A stretch of DNA of 64,000 nt from Vibrio coralliirubri (lineage in GTDB: Bacteria > Pseudomonadota > Gammaproteobacteria > Enterobacterales > Vibrionaceae). The stretch is taken from assembly GCF_024347375.1 (NCBI RefSeq), contig NZ_AP025471.1, forward strand, positions 1,550,001 to 1,614,000. Reading direction: 5' to 3'. The notes below the pieces were generated by a model. It was not told the origin of the DNA and made no database searches. It was given only the letters and a program-made list of their open reading frames with translations. Position numbers and translations under genes: made by a program. This document shows positions 37,916 through 47,256 of this stretch, piece after piece; within the stretch, counting starts at the first letter, position 1, and each line of letters begins with the position of its first letter.

Positions 37916-39652
37916 TTAGTCATCAAACATCATGTTAATGGCTGCACCCAACAAGATCAGCCCAACAATTGGCCCCATGACTGCTAATGGTGCGCGCTCA
38001 ATGTAGGGCAGGTTCTCTGCGATCATCAAACCCCATTCAGGTGTCGGTGGCTTAGCCCCTAATCCGATGAAGCTCAGCGAGGTCAGGCTTAGAGTGATGA
38101 CCGGTAACCTCAACATCGCGTGTCTTAACAACGGTGGCAATACATACGGAAGTAAGTAGAAACGGAAGATTCTAAGCTTACTGGTGCCCCATAGTGGCGC
38201 GAGGTGCGTATAAGGTTGCGCCTTGGCTTCTACGATCAAGCTTGAGCAGTGTGCAGCTAGAGGCGCCCACGATACCAATACAATCGCGATTAAGGCGCTG
38301 TTCGGATTCATCCCCGTTAAACCTGCAACAAGCAAGCCTGCGATGATGTATGGGGTACCCTTAGTGATCTCGATAAGGCCTTGGCTAAAGCGGGTGTTGA
38401 AACCCATGATGATGCCTGTCACCAAACTCAAGAACGTTGCTAAAATACCGGCTTGGAAGGTCGCAACCATACCAGAACCAATTCTCGCCAGTAGGTCTCT
38501 GCCAATGCCATCTGCGCCCAAAGGTGCCTGCCAACTCGGCGATGCCAAACGTGCAAACTGGCTAGTGTATGGGTCTCGGAATGCAGCCCATACAACGATA
38601 GCAATTAGGAAAGAGAAGATCGCAAAAGCAGTGACACGCTTTGCGCGGTTCTGGGTAAAACGAAACGAAGAGTGACTACTGATGAGCTTGCCGCTTTTCA
38701 GGCTGTGGCCAAGAATCAATTGCTGAACAAACAAACTCATGCTGCTCACGGCAATTGAAAATAGCAGCAACACCAATAAGCCGCCTTGCAGCGTTGGTAA
38801 GTCTTGCGCCTTGGCTGCACCAAGAATCATGCGCCCGATACCAGGGATCGAGAAGATAAGCTCAACCGCGACTGCGCCACCAGTTAAGCCAATCACGATC
38901 ATCGCGATTTGTGGGATCAGGCTGCTCAGTGCTCTTTTCAGCGCAAAGCGAATAATTTGATTGGAATGAACGTTGGCACTGAGCCAAGTGATCACCCAAG
39001 GTTCATTGAGAACGCGTTGTAAACTGTCTCTGAGTAGACGACTAAACAAGCCACTTGCAGGCAGTGCGAGCGCTAAACTCGGTAGCCAGATATCTTGCCA
39101 GCCTTGCCAACCATACGGTGGTAGCCAACCTAACCAGATTGAGAACACCAGTATTAATACCGAGGCCACCACATACTCTGGCAACGATATTAATACGGTG
39201 CTTAAACTGCTGTAACTCTGCCCTAGTTTGCCCTTCTTCCAACTGCGTAAGGTAGCAAGTAAGCCTGCACCACACAGTACGAAAGTCATCACAAGTGCAC
39301 TAGACATCAAGAACAGAGACGTAGATGCTGTTTTTTGAATGCTTAATGCAACCGAGGAACCATCAATCCATGATTCACCTAGATCACCTGAAAAAGCACT
39401 TCCTACCCAGTCGAGCAGGCGCTCAATAGCTGAACGGTCAAGCTGAAGATCAGCGCGTACCGCAGCTAAAGCTTCAGGCGTAAGCAGGTGTTGTTGCCCC
39501 GCCCTAGCCCGCAGAATAGATTGGCTTGGATCGATGCCTGCAATGTCAGGCATCAAACCAACAAGAATCACCACCACAATCAGTGAAGCGATTCTTGATA
39601 GCCAAGGCGTCAAGAAAAATAGAGTTCGACGCAGAGTCTCAGCAGATAACAT
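37916..39652 (-). CDS. Fused double ABC permease (DppB plus DppC type)
   Basis: A 578-aa inner-membrane protein containing two permease domains usually encoded by separate genes. The first half resembles DppB/NikB (LRADLQLDRSAIERLLDWVGS, GDLGESW, loop SLIPQIAMIVIGLTGGAVAVELIFSIPGIG). The second half resembles DppC/NikC (APLGADGIGRDLLARIGSG, loop VEAKAQPYTHLAPLWGTSKLRIFRFYLLP, LSFIGLGAKPPTPEWG). It forms the whole channel of the importer with the two ATPases. It begins four bases after the binding-protein gene. The fusion fixes the two halves at 1:1. Confidence 0.9.
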   Translation of the reverse strand: MLSAETLRRTLFFLTPWLSRIASLIVVVILVGLMPDIAGIDPSQSILRARAGQQHLLTPEALAAVRADLQLDRSAIERLLDWVGSAFSGDLGESWIDGSSVALSIQKTASTSLFLMSSALVMTFVLCGAGLLATLRSWKKGKLGQSYSSLSTVLISLPEYVVASVLILVFSIWLGWLPPYGWQGWQDIWLPSLALALPASGLFSRLLRDSLQRVLNEPWVITWLSANVHSNQIIRFALKRALSSLIPQIAMIVIGLTGGAVAVELIFSIPGIGRMILGAAKAQDLPTLQGGLLVLLLFSIAVSSMSLFVQQLILGHSLKSGKLISSHSSFRFTQNRAKRVTAFAIFSFLIAIVVWAAFRDPYTSQFARLASPSWQAPLGADGIGRDLLARIGSGMVATFQAGILATFLSLVTGIIMGFNTRFSQGLIEITKGTPYIIAGLLVAGLTGMNPNSALIAIVLVSWAPLAAHCSSLIVEAKAQPYTHLAPLWGTSKLRIFRFYLLPYVLPPLLRHAMLRLPVITLSLTSLSFIGLGAKPPTPEWGLMIAENLPYIERAPLAVMGPIVGLILLGAAINMMFDD

Positions 39653-39656
39653 TTAT

Positions 39657-41186
39657 TTAGTTAGCCTGTGTTGCCGGGTTAACTTGTGTCGCTTTTTTGA
39701 CCTGTGTAGTTTGGTCAACCAAGCGACGTTCACTTGGGTCACGAACGACATTGCTTACACGCTCACTTTCACCTTGAATCACACGTTCGTGAAGCAGCGG
39801 GATAGCCGCGAAATCGTTAAGGATTTTTTGTTCAGCTTCGATGATCGCTTGGTGACGCAGCGCACCTAGCGGTTGTAGGTCAGCGTGATTCAGTGCTTTA
39901 TCTACCTCTTGAGAACAGAACTGGCCAAGGTTAAATGAACCCTTACAACCAAAGTCGCTCATCATGTAAGCCACTGGGTCACCTGAATCTAGAACCGTTG
40001 CACGAGAAAGGATAAACGCGTCGAACTTACCAGATAGCGCATCGTTCTCGATCTGAGCGTATTCACGAATATCCAGCTCAACCTTGAAACCAGCCACTTC
40101 AAGTTGTTGCTTCAGTAGCGCTGCCACTTCTGGAAGCTCTGCACGGTCGGTAAAGGTACCGATAACAATGCTTTCACCGTTTGCTTTTAGTGATTTATCG
40201 ACTACCTGACCTTCAGGTCGAATCGGCTCAGCCCAAGCAAGTGCTGGACCTAATAGACCTTGCGCGATATCCGCGTGGTTTTCATAAACAGTGTTCACGA
40301 TCTGCTCACGGTCTACTGCAGCTGCCGCAACCTTACGCAAATTGATATCACTGAACACGCCTGACTTGTTGTTCAGGTAAAGCGTATTGGTACGAGGCAT
40401 TGCCACTTCGTAAAGTAGGTTCGGATCAATGGTCGCGATTTGTGAAACGGGTACCGCTTCAACGACGTCAGCCGTGCCGGTTCTCAGTGCTGCAGCGCGA
40501 GCAAAACCATTAGGAACGTATTCTGCGATTACAGATTCTACTTGCGCTTTTTCGCCCCAGTAGCCGTCAAAACGTTTCAGTTTCGCGCTGGTTGTACCGT
40601 TGATTTCAGTCAGCTCAAACGGGCCAGTACCTGCACCAATTGGGCTAACACGACCATCTTCTTGGTACGCGCTTGCTGCTAGGATCGCTAATTGAGGGCT
40701 TGATAAACGGCTTGGTAGAAGAGGGTCATCAAAGCTGGTTTTGATCTCTATACGGTAGTTGTCCATCGCTTTCACTTCTAGCTCGACGCCATCTAAGATG
40801 CGCGGCTTAGGTGCTGCTTCAAGCGCTTTTTGCAGAGAGTTCACTACAGAGTTTGCCGATAAGGTCGAACCATCATGGAATTTAACGCCTTGGCGAATCG
40901 TGAACTGCCAAGTCAGAGGATCAAGATGTTTCCAATCCGTTGCCAACATAGGTTGTGCTTCCGAGGTTGGGCTCAGGTTAACCAGAGTTTCTGCTGTGCT
41001 CCAACGAGATAACTTAAAAGCGTCATCAGAAAGTGGCGATAAACCCGTTCTTGGCGGTTGCATCATCGCAACTCGAATTTCAGATTTTACTGCGGCATCG
41101 CTAGACCCTGATTGAGAGTCAAAACAGCCAGTCAAAGGCAGAGCCAACGCAAGCGCGCAAGCCAGTTTGATTGAATTAAAACGCAT
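39657..41186 (-). CDS. ABC importer solute-binding lipoprotein (family 5: peptide/nickel/opine)
   Basis: A 509-aa lipoprotein. The signal peptide ends in the lipobox LTGC with C21 as lipidated residue. The mature protein is an SBP_bac_5 fold with AETLVNLSPTSEAQPMLATDW, GVKFHDGSTLSANSV, GAGTGPFELTE and LRKVAAAAVDREQIVNTV. The family includes DppA, OppA, NikA and the opine-metallophore binder CntA. A Zur box at the head of the operon favours a zinc or zinc-metallophore ligand over peptides. The C-terminal tail TQVKKATQVNPATQAN is repetitive and probably disordered. Confidence 0.87.
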   Translation of the reverse strand: MRFNSIKLACALALALPLTGCFDSQSGSSDAAVKSEIRVAMMQPPRTGLSPLSDDAFKLSRWSTAETLVNLSPTSEAQPMLATDWKHLDPLTWQFTIRQGVKFHDGSTLSANSVVNSLQKALEAAPKPRILDGVELEVKAMDNYRIEIKTSFDDPLLPSRLSSPQLAILAASAYQEDGRVSPIGAGTGPFELTEINGTTSAKLKRFDGYWGEKAQVESVIAEYVPNGFARAAALRTGTADVVEAVPVSQIATIDPNLLYEVAMPRTNTLYLNNKSGVFSDINLRKVAAAAVDREQIVNTVYENHADIAQGLLGPALAWAEPIRPEGQVVDKSLKANGESIVIGTFTDRAELPEVAALLKQQLEVAGFKVELDIREYAQIENDALSGKFDAFILSRATVLDSGDPVAYMMSDFGCKGSFNLGQFCSQEVDKALNHADLQPLGALRHQAIIEAEQKILNDFAAIPLLHERVIQGESERVSNVVRDPSERRLVDQTTQVKKATQVNPATQAN

Positions 41187-41232
41187 AATTATTTTTCTCT
41201 GTAGCTGTATTTTTTAATAAATAGGGTTGTGT

Positions 41233-42084
41233 TTAACAAGTAGATTTCGAAAGAGGCTGAGACTCGATCAGCATCTGAGTCGCAGGATGATCAGGTTTAT
41301 TCATCACTTGATTGGTCAGTCCGTGCTCAACCATTTCACCATGGTCGAGTACCAGTATTTCTTCACAAAGGGCTTTTGCCGCACCGAGATCATGCGTAAC
41401 CAAAATAAGGCGCATATCACGCTTCTTTTTCAATGAATTAATCAAGTCCAACAACCTTTGGCGATTCACCGGGTCAAGGCTGGCAGTAGGTTCATCGGCC
41501 ACCAGCACTGCGGGTCTAACGACAAGAGCCCTAGCAATAGCCACACGTTGAGCTTGACCTGTAGAAAGCTGATTAGGTTTCAGCAAGAGCAAACTGGCAG
41601 GCAATCCAACGTCTGACAGCGCTTCTTCAATGATGGCTTCATGATTACCCGAAACATCTAAGTTACTTAACGGTTCGGCTAAGATCTGTCGAACGGTATA
41701 GTAAGGGTTGAGGCTAGTGTGGGGCTCTTGTGGCACCAATTGAATCAGCCGACACACCGTTGCTTGCGCTTTGCTATCGCGAATTGGGAGCGAATAACCG
41801 AACAAGTTTATTTGACCAACGGTTGGCGCTTTAAGGCCAAATAGCAGTTCAATTAACGTTGATTTCCCCGCACCAGAACGCCCAACAATAGCTAAGCTTT
41901 TGTCTTCAACATTAAGGTCTATGTTCTGTAGCGCTTTGAACGCTTTACCACCCAACCAACTTGGTACGGAGTAGTAGTGAACACTCACATTTTCGAACTT
42001 AATCTCTGTCGATGTTTGTGTTTCTGAATCAGTCACTGGCATGAATGGCGAGGCTTCTGAGTTTAGTGGTAAGGTCGAGCTCAT
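41233..42084 (-). CDS. ABC importer ATPase 2 (DppF/NikE/CntF type)
   Basis: A 283-aa ATPase with Walker A GRSGAGKS, signature NQLSTGQAQR, Walker B VLVADEPTASLDPVNRQ and switch-region LVTHDLGAAKAL. Its signature has Thr in place of the first Gly of LSGGQ, a known variant in this subfamily. An N-terminal extension of about 25 residues precedes the domain. The start overlaps the first ATPase gene by four bases (ATGA), so the two are coupled and form a heterodimer driving the fused permease. Confidence 0.88.
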   Translation of the reverse strand: MSSTLPLNSEASPFMPVTDSETQTSTEIKFENVSVHYYSVPSWLGGKAFKALQNIDLNVEDKSLAIVGRSGAGKSTLIELLFGLKAPTVGQINLFGYSLPIRDSKAQATVCRLIQLVPQEPHTSLNPYYTVRQILAEPLSNLDVSGNHEAIIEEALSDVGLPASLLLLKPNQLSTGQAQRVAIARALVVRPAVLVADEPTASLDPVNRQRLLDLINSLKKKRDMRLILVTHDLGAAKALCEEILVLDHGEMVEHGLTNQVMNKPDHPATQMLIESQPLSKSTC

Positions 42085-42851
42085 TCGATTAAGTCTCTCA
42101 ATGAACAGCAGAAAGCGTGAGAGCTCGATTCAAGTGCATGTTTCGGAGCACCATAAGCCACCACCCCACCATCATCGATGACCAACAACTTGTCACACGC
42201 CAACGCGCTATGCAGGTCATGGGTGATGAGTAAACCACCAATTTGACGTTGTTTAACATTGTGTCGAATCAGCTTAAGTATCTCTTGCTCTGTCACCGGA
42301 TCTAACGCACTGGTTGGTTCATCGGCGATGATAATATCGGAGTTACTCAGCAAGCCAATCGCAATACACACACGTTGGCGTTGCCCACCCGAAATTTGGC
42401 TCGGGTACAACGGCAAGATGGTTTCTGGATTAGGAAAACCAAGTTGAATCAGCAACTCGGTAATTTTGATTTTGTCTTTTGATTTAAGCTTGGTGCGAGT
42501 TCCCGTCAAGGCAAGGCAGAGTTGGCCTTCTATTGAAACCAGAGGGTTTAACGCTTGAAGCGCATCTTGGAAGATAACTGCGGGGCGCTGTGCTGCAGTT
42601 CTTTGCAACATCGGTAAACCACACACCGCTTCACCAGATAGAGAAATATGACCTTCAACTTCAACCGTCTCTGGCAGAAACCCCGCAATAGCGCGAGAAA
42701 GCATCGACTTACCAATACCTGAAGGACCCATGATCGCCAACAGCTCACCTCGATAAACATCGAAGTGGATATCTTGGAAAAGGATTCTCGAAGAGGTTTT
42801 GATCGTTAGATGGTCAACAGACAAAAGTGGGGCGTTCACGCAGATACTCAT
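42081..42851 (-). CDS. ABC importer ATPase 1 (DppD/NikD/CntD type)
   Basis: A 256-aa ATPase with Walker A GPSGIGKS, signature ISGGQRQR, Walker B IIIADEPTSALDPVTEQ and switch His in LLITHDLHSALACD. It is the first gene of the importer operon (ATPase, ATPase, binding protein, fused permease). No ribosome site is visible before the ATG at 42851, and a Zur-type palindrome begins eight bases upstream, so the transcript may be leaderless or nearly so; a GTG at codon 5 is an alternative start. It supplies half of the ATPase pair. Confidence 0.87.
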   Translation of the reverse strand: MSICVNAPLLSVDHLTIKTSSRILFQDIHFDVYRGELLAIMGPSGIGKSMLSRAIAGFLPETVEVEGHISLSGEAVCGLPMLQRTAAQRPAVIFQDALQALNPLVSIEGQLCLALTGTRTKLKSKDKIKITELLIQLGFPNPETILPLYPSQISGGQRQRVCIAIGLLSNSDIIIADEPTSALDPVTEQEILKLIRHNVKQRQIGGLLITHDLHSALACDKLLVIDDGGVVAYGAPKHALESSSHAFCCSLRDLIE

Positions 42852-42857
42852 ATATAG

Positions 42858-42874
42858 ATGTTATAACATAACAA
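42858..42874 (-). promoter_or_regulatory. Zur box at the head of the ABC importer operon
   Basis: TGTTATAACATAACA (42859-42873) matches the 7-1-7 Zur consensus TGTTATAnTATAACA at 13 of 14 defined positions and contains the perfect palindrome GTTAT-AAC-ATAAC. It would block transcription when zinc is sufficient. Confidence 0.72.
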
Positions 42875-42970
42875 CTCTATCATTTAGCCGACATGATGAA
42901 AAGAGAACATTGAACTGTATCGCATTTTACTTACAATTTTATTGACCAGTTATAGTGAGTCATTACATAC

Positions 42971-43016
42971 AAAAAAGCGCTCACCAAATTTATCGTATAA
43001 AAATAGTAAAGCGCTT
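42971..43016 (-). terminator. Probable terminator of the MATE gene
   Basis: On the minus strand AAGCGCT and AGCGCTT (around 43015-43009 and 42981-42975) pair across a 27-nt AT-rich loop and are followed by T6. The large loop makes this less certain. Confidence 0.5.
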
Positions 43017-43048
43017 GCATAAAGTATTACAGGTGGTGATTAGGTTAC

Positions 43049-44386
43049 TTAGTTAATGGCACCCTGAACGGCATCTTCGACTGGGTAACACTTCTGCTTA
43101 ACTTGTGCGATGAACGGATACAAGAATGCAATACGTCCAAGATAAAACAAGGTAAACGCCAACCACAGACCATGATTACCCCAAATATCGATGGTAAATG
43201 CCTGTACCGCTAAAAATACCAACAAAGTCGCGATGCTTGAGTCTCTAACCGGACGTGTGGTTCCCGTTCCGGTAAAAATGCCATAAACCGTTAAGCCAAA
43301 GCCAGCCACTAGCGGGAACACAATTAACCACGGAGCCATCTCTTGGTACAGCGTGACCAGCGCTGGAATATCGGTAAACAAGAAAACAATCATATCTTTA
43401 AAAATCAAGGTTAAAAGCGTCAGCGCAGCAATGAAACCGGCCGTCCATTGGAAGTTAAGCCTTAATACTCGATCCAACATTGAAGGATTCTTCTGACCTA
43501 CCGCCTTACCTGCAAACACACTCGATGCGTTTGCAATACCGTCAAACATATAACTGACTATGAAGGTCACCTGCATCAAGATCGCGTTAGCCGCTAGAAC
43601 ATCGGTACCCAGTTTAGAGCCTGTACGCGCCATCATGTTGAAGAACACCAAGATACAAATGGTGCGAAGCAATAGATCAGTATTCGAAGAGATGATTGTC
43701 GATAGGTCTTTCTTGGTCATCTTCGAGCCTTGCAAGAACTCAGAGATCGAAATATTGCTGGTCTTCATCACCAAGGTCACACCAATCGCAAAGGTGGTAA
43801 CTTGTGCAATCAAACTTGCGTAAGCCACACCTGCGACACCCAGATCGAAATAGAGTACAAACACCGCATCTAAAACAATGTTCAACACGTTACCAAACAC
43901 TTGTGTATAAAGAACTTCTTTGGCTTTCGCCTGCCCCATTAGCCAACCAATAATGGTGTAGTTGAGCAACACGAAAGGCGCGCCATAAATCAAAATACTG
44001 AAGTAGATATGCGCGTGCTCGGCCACATTGGCTTCAGGCTCTATCACCCACATTGCACCTTGCCAGATGAGTGGCTGTATCAAGATAAAGATCAAACCCA
44101 CCAAACCAGACAGCACGAACGGACGCATCAAACTACCCGCCAAATCAGAGCGATTTCCCTTGCCCAGTGCCATCGCACTTTGCCCCGTGGTACTGACACG
44201 GAAAAAGCCAAACAACCAATACATGGTGTTCATAATGATGGTGCCGATCGCCACACCACCAATCAGTTCAGCAATACCAAGTTGGCCAATAACAGCGGTA
44301 TCCACCGCCCCTAGCAGAGGTTGTGTCACCGTTGAGATGATGAAAGGGAAGGCAATTTTCAGATAATCTTTGTGGGTAATGGTCAT
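43049..44386 (-). CDS. MATE-family efflux transporter (DinF branch)
   Basis: A 445-aa inner-membrane protein with 12 predicted helices in two MatE halves. The start MTITHKDYLKIAFPFIISTVTQPLLGAVDTAVIGQLG and the matching second-half block (DVLAANAILMQVTFIVSYMFDGIANASSVFAG) are typical of DinF-like sodium- or proton-driven exporters of drugs or metabolites. It is a single gene with a terminator before the Zur-controlled importer. Whether it exports something related to that importer's ligand is an open question; no Zur box was seen in front of it. Confidence 0.9.
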   Translation of the reverse strand: MTITHKDYLKIAFPFIISTVTQPLLGAVDTAVIGQLGIAELIGGVAIGTIIMNTMYWLFGFFRVSTTGQSAMALGKGNRSDLAGSLMRPFVLSGLVGLIFILIQPLIWQGAMWVIEPEANVAEHAHIYFSILIYGAPFVLLNYTIIGWLMGQAKAKEVLYTQVFGNVLNIVLDAVFVLYFDLGVAGVAYASLIAQVTTFAIGVTLVMKTSNISISEFLQGSKMTKKDLSTIISSNTDLLLRTICILVFFNMMARTGSKLGTDVLAANAILMQVTFIVSYMFDGIANASSVFAGKAVGQKNPSMLDRVLRLNFQWTAGFIAALTLLTLIFKDMIVFLFTDIPALVTLYQEMAPWLIVFPLVAGFGLTVYGIFTGTGTTRPVRDSSIATLLVFLAVQAFTIDIWGNHGLWLAFTLFYLGRIAFLYPFIAQVKQKCYPVEDAVQGAIN

Positions 44387-44632
44387 ATATTCTAGCGAGT
44401 GATATTAAGAACTATTTGCAATTAGAGCGGGATGCTATCGTTTAATCCGTACGTTGTCATCATTTACTTAGAGTCGTTTATCAACAAGCTTCTCTCCCAT
44501 CGCACCATCAACATAAGACGCCTTTCTGTCATTGAGCTAGCAAATTAGCCACAACAAATGAGTAAAATCACGCTCGACAAAACACAACAAAACCAATTAC
44601 CGGACCAACTCAATGGTTAACCTAGTAAAGGC

Positions 44633-45502
44633 TCAGTAAAAACTCACGGGAAGGTAGAAATCGAGCTCGAATATTTCATCACTATTAAGAAAGTGATTCT
44701 GATGATAATGCACATACGCAGGAGTAGATCGCTGTTTAAAGCCAGACGTGGGTAGCCACTTTTCTAAGACCATGCTTATCTGTGGTAGCAGCTCGCCGTA
44801 GCGGCCATTCAGTCGAAACACAGCATGTAAGCCACCTGGAATCACCATCTGGTTCACGACACTGCGATACTTAATCGGCTCATCAATCGCGATACACGCC
44901 ACATAGCGGCACTGATCCATTTCAACCCAAGCAGGGTTTGAGTGATGCAAACCAAATTGACTCGAAAAATTACGCTGTTCGGAATTCGCCCAAGCTTTCA
45001 ATATCAACCACGCATTACGAATGGATCGGTTATAGCCCGTATGTCGAACGTAGGCTGCCATGCGCTCAGGCACTTCAACGATCTTGGGTTCGGGCAATAC
45101 TCGCTGCGCCACATTCAAATAGCCCGCCGCCACTTCGGGATCTTTCAAATAGGGTTTTTCTGCTACTTGTAAATCATGCTTACGCCATTCTCCGGGCGAC
45201 ATATTAAAGGTCGCTTTAAATGCTCGACTAAACGAAGACACAGAACTAAAGCCACATTTATGCGCGATCTCAACCACAGACGAACTGGTATCAAACATCA
45301 ATTGGTTGGCTGCATACTCCATTCGAGTGCGTCGGATATATTGATGCAACGACTCCCCGACCACGCTTTTAAAGGTGCGATGAAAGTGCTGTTCTGAATA
45401 GGCCGCTATCTCAGATAACTCTTTGGCAGACAAAGGCTGACTGATGTCTTGGTGAATATGGAACAAGACATCATTGATTCTCGATATGTGTTGACGTGAC
45501 AT
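44633..45502 (-). CDS. AraC-family regulator with GyrI-like effector domain
   Basis: A 289-aa regulator. Residues 1-105 carry the AraC double helix-turn-helix (LSEIAAYSEQHFHRTFKSVV and VVEIAHKCGFSSVSSFSRAFKATFNMSPGEWRK). Residues from about 130 form a GyrI-like small-molecule-binding domain (VEVPERMAAYVRHTGYNRSIRNAW, ending ELDFYLPVSFY). This layout matches the Rob/SoxS-like regulators of drug response. It is divergent from the aminotransferase gene across 115 bp and may control it and the MATE gene. Confidence 0.88.
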   Translation of the reverse strand: MSRQHISRINDVLFHIHQDISQPLSAKELSEIAAYSEQHFHRTFKSVVGESLHQYIRRTRMEYAANQLMFDTSSSVVEIAHKCGFSSVSSFSRAFKATFNMSPGEWRKHDLQVAEKPYLKDPEVAAGYLNVAQRVLPEPKIVEVPERMAAYVRHTGYNRSIRNAWLILKAWANSEQRNFSSQFGLHHSNPAWVEMDQCRYVACIAIDEPIKYRSVVNQMVIPGGLHAVFRLNGRYGELLPQISMVLEKWLPTSGFKQRSTPAYVHYHQNHFLNSDEIFELDFYLPVSFY

Positions 45503-45617
45503 CGTTTAAATAGCATAAATGGACATGTTTAAGAGCATAAACGGACACGCTTATTTTTACAATTGCCGTGTAATATCAAGCGATAGAATAAAAACGATAA
45601 ACGACGAGACACAACAC

Positions 45618-46766
45618 ATGGAAATCGCACAGTCATTACAACAGATTCAATCTTCATACATTCGAGAGATCCTCGCAGCCGCAAGTGATCCAAATGTCAT
45701 CTCATTGGCCGGTGGTTTACCGGACGAGAAAACATTCCCAATCGATTTAATGAAGCCAACGCTAGAAAACCTAGCGAACATGCCTGAAGTTTTCCAATAC
45801 GGTTCTACTGCCGGTTACGGCCCGTTGCTTGACCACTTAACACAAAGCTACCAATTGCCAGAGTCACACACGGCAATGATTTGTACTGGCTCTCAGCAAG
45901 GTTTGGATTTGATTGCACGTGCGTATGTAGACCCGGGTGATGTGGTTGTGATGGAAGCGCCAAGCTACTTAGGTGCGATGCAGGTGTTTGGCCTAGTTCA
46001 AGCAAACATTGCGACCGTGTCTCAAACTGAATTTGGCCCGAACCTAGATGAACTGGAAACATGCTTTGCACAGCAATCACCGAAGATGTTCTATGCCGTG
46101 CCTGATTTCCACAACCCAACCGGCGTGTGTTGGGCAACAGAAACTCGTCAAAAAGTGGCTGAGCTGTGTATCAAATACAACGTGGCATTCATTGAAGATG
46201 CGCCATACCGTGAGCTACGTTTCACAGGTACAGAACTGCCGTTGGTTTCTTCGTTCTGCCCTGATAACTCTATCGTTCTTCGTTCATTCTCTAAGATTGC
46301 ATCGCCAGGTCTACGTATTGGCGCGGTAACAGGCAAACGCAGCTACCTTGAGCCACTGATCAAAGTGAAGCAAGGCGCGGATTTACACTCAAGTGTACCA
46401 ATGCAAGCGCTGCTTGTTGGTCTTCTAAAACATGAAGACTTTGGCGTGCATATGGAAAACATTCGCACCCTGTACAAGTCTCGTTATGAGGTGCTGTTCT
46501 CAGAGCTAGAGAAACAACTGCCTGCAGATTGCGTGTTAAAATCCGTAGATGGCGGAATGTTTATTTGGGTTGAGATCCCAGAGTGCGACACCTTCGAACT
46601 GGCGAAAACCTTGCTATCGAATGGCGTGGCAGTAGTACCAAGCCCAGTATTCTATCCAAAGGCCGATGAAGCGAAAGCCGCACTGCGCTTAAACTTCACC
46701 AACGCCAACCCGGAAGAATTGATGGAAGCGGTAAAACGCTTAGCAGAAGTACTTAACCAAGCGTAA
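45618..46766 (+). CDS. PLP-dependent aminotransferase (fold I, LysN/2-aminoadipate type)
   Basis: A 382-aa aminotransferase. The PLP-binding Lys is K226 in LRSFSKIASPGLRIGAV. Other fold-I landmarks are LAGGLPDEKTFP at the start, YGSTAGYGPLLDHL, the Asn-Pro of DFHNPTG and the Asp of FIEDAPYREL. It resembles the LysN/ARO8-like group acting on 2-aminoadipate, aromatic or branched-chain amino acids; the exact substrate is not clear. The ATG at 45618 gives the family start (MEIAQSLQQIQSSYIREIL). An upstream in-frame ATG at 45519 adds 33 unconserved residues across the divergent promoter and was not chosen. Confidence 0.88.
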   Translation: MEIAQSLQQIQSSYIREILAAASDPNVISLAGGLPDEKTFPIDLMKPTLENLANMPEVFQYGSTAGYGPLLDHLTQSYQLPESHTAMICTGSQQGLDLIARAYVDPGDVVVMEAPSYLGAMQVFGLVQANIATVSQTEFGPNLDELETCFAQQSPKMFYAVPDFHNPTGVCWATETRQKVAELCIKYNVAFIEDAPYRELRFTGTELPLVSSFCPDNSIVLRSFSKIASPGLRIGAVTGKRSYLEPLIKVKQGADLHSSVPMQALLVGLLKHEDFGVHMENIRTLYKSRYEVLFSELEKQLPADCVLKSVDGGMFIWVEIPECDTFELAKTLLSNGVAVVPSPVFYPKADEAKAALRLNFTNANPEELMEAVKRLAEVLNQA

Positions 46767-46841
46767 TCGCTGACAATACTGACCGCTTTGGTAATTGCCT
46801 GATCGGCTTATTACCGAGAAAGCTGTCACCAGTCAGCATTA

Positions 46842-46888
46842 AAGGCCAATGTCATTCTCAACAAGAGAGTCACATTGGCCTTAATTTT
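46842..46888 (+). terminator. Terminator after the aminotransferase gene
   Basis: AAGGCCAATGT (46842-46852) pairs perfectly with ACATTGGCCTT (46872-46882), with an inner TCTC/AGAGA pairing, then AATTTT. Confidence 0.8.
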
Positions 46889-46920
46889 AGGTCTCTATAA
46901 AACACAGAAAGGACGTCAGT

Positions 46921-47256
46921 TTGCCGCATTGTATTATCGAACACTCATCCACTATTGATAGTCAGCAACTCAACCAAAAAGTGTTTCTCGGCGCGATGGA
47001 GTCTCAGTTGTTCTCACCAACAGGAGAAGACATCAAAGTACGCAGCCTTGCCTATCAGCATTACCAAACCGGCGAAGTAAAAGAAGACTTCGTGCATGTC
47101 TCTGTGCGTATTTTGTCTGGGCGTAACGAAAGCGTTAAAGCGATGCTCTCCAAGTCCATATTGGATCAATTACTTGCTCTCACTCTATCCAATGCTTCGC
47201 TGACCGTAGAGATCATCGATATAGAGACAAGCAGCTATTCAAAAGCCTTAGTTTAA
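46921..47256 (+). CDS. 5-carboxymethyl-2-hydroxymuconate isomerase-like tautomerase
   Basis: A 111-aa protein of the CHMI/HpaF branch of the tautomerase superfamily. After Met removal the N-terminal residue is Pro (PHCIIEHSS), the catalytic base of the family. The internal VHVSVRILSGRNESVKAMLSKSILDQL block fits CHMI. The start is TTG, fixed by AAAGGA eight bases upstream. No other homoprotocatechuate-pathway genes are nearby, so the in vivo substrate may be a different keto-enol compound. It lies after the aminotransferase terminator and before a GNAT gene. Confidence 0.8.
   Translation: MPHCIIEHSSTIDSQQLNQKVFLGAMESQLFSPTGEDIKVRSLAYQHYQTGEVKEDFVHVSVRILSGRNESVKAMLSKSILDQLLALTLSNASLTVEIIDIETSSYSKALV

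Noticed and set aside
45519..45617. N-terminal extension of the aminotransferase
   Set aside because: The 33 residues are not conserved in character and would occupy the divergent promoter with the AraC gene; ATG 45618 gives the family start.
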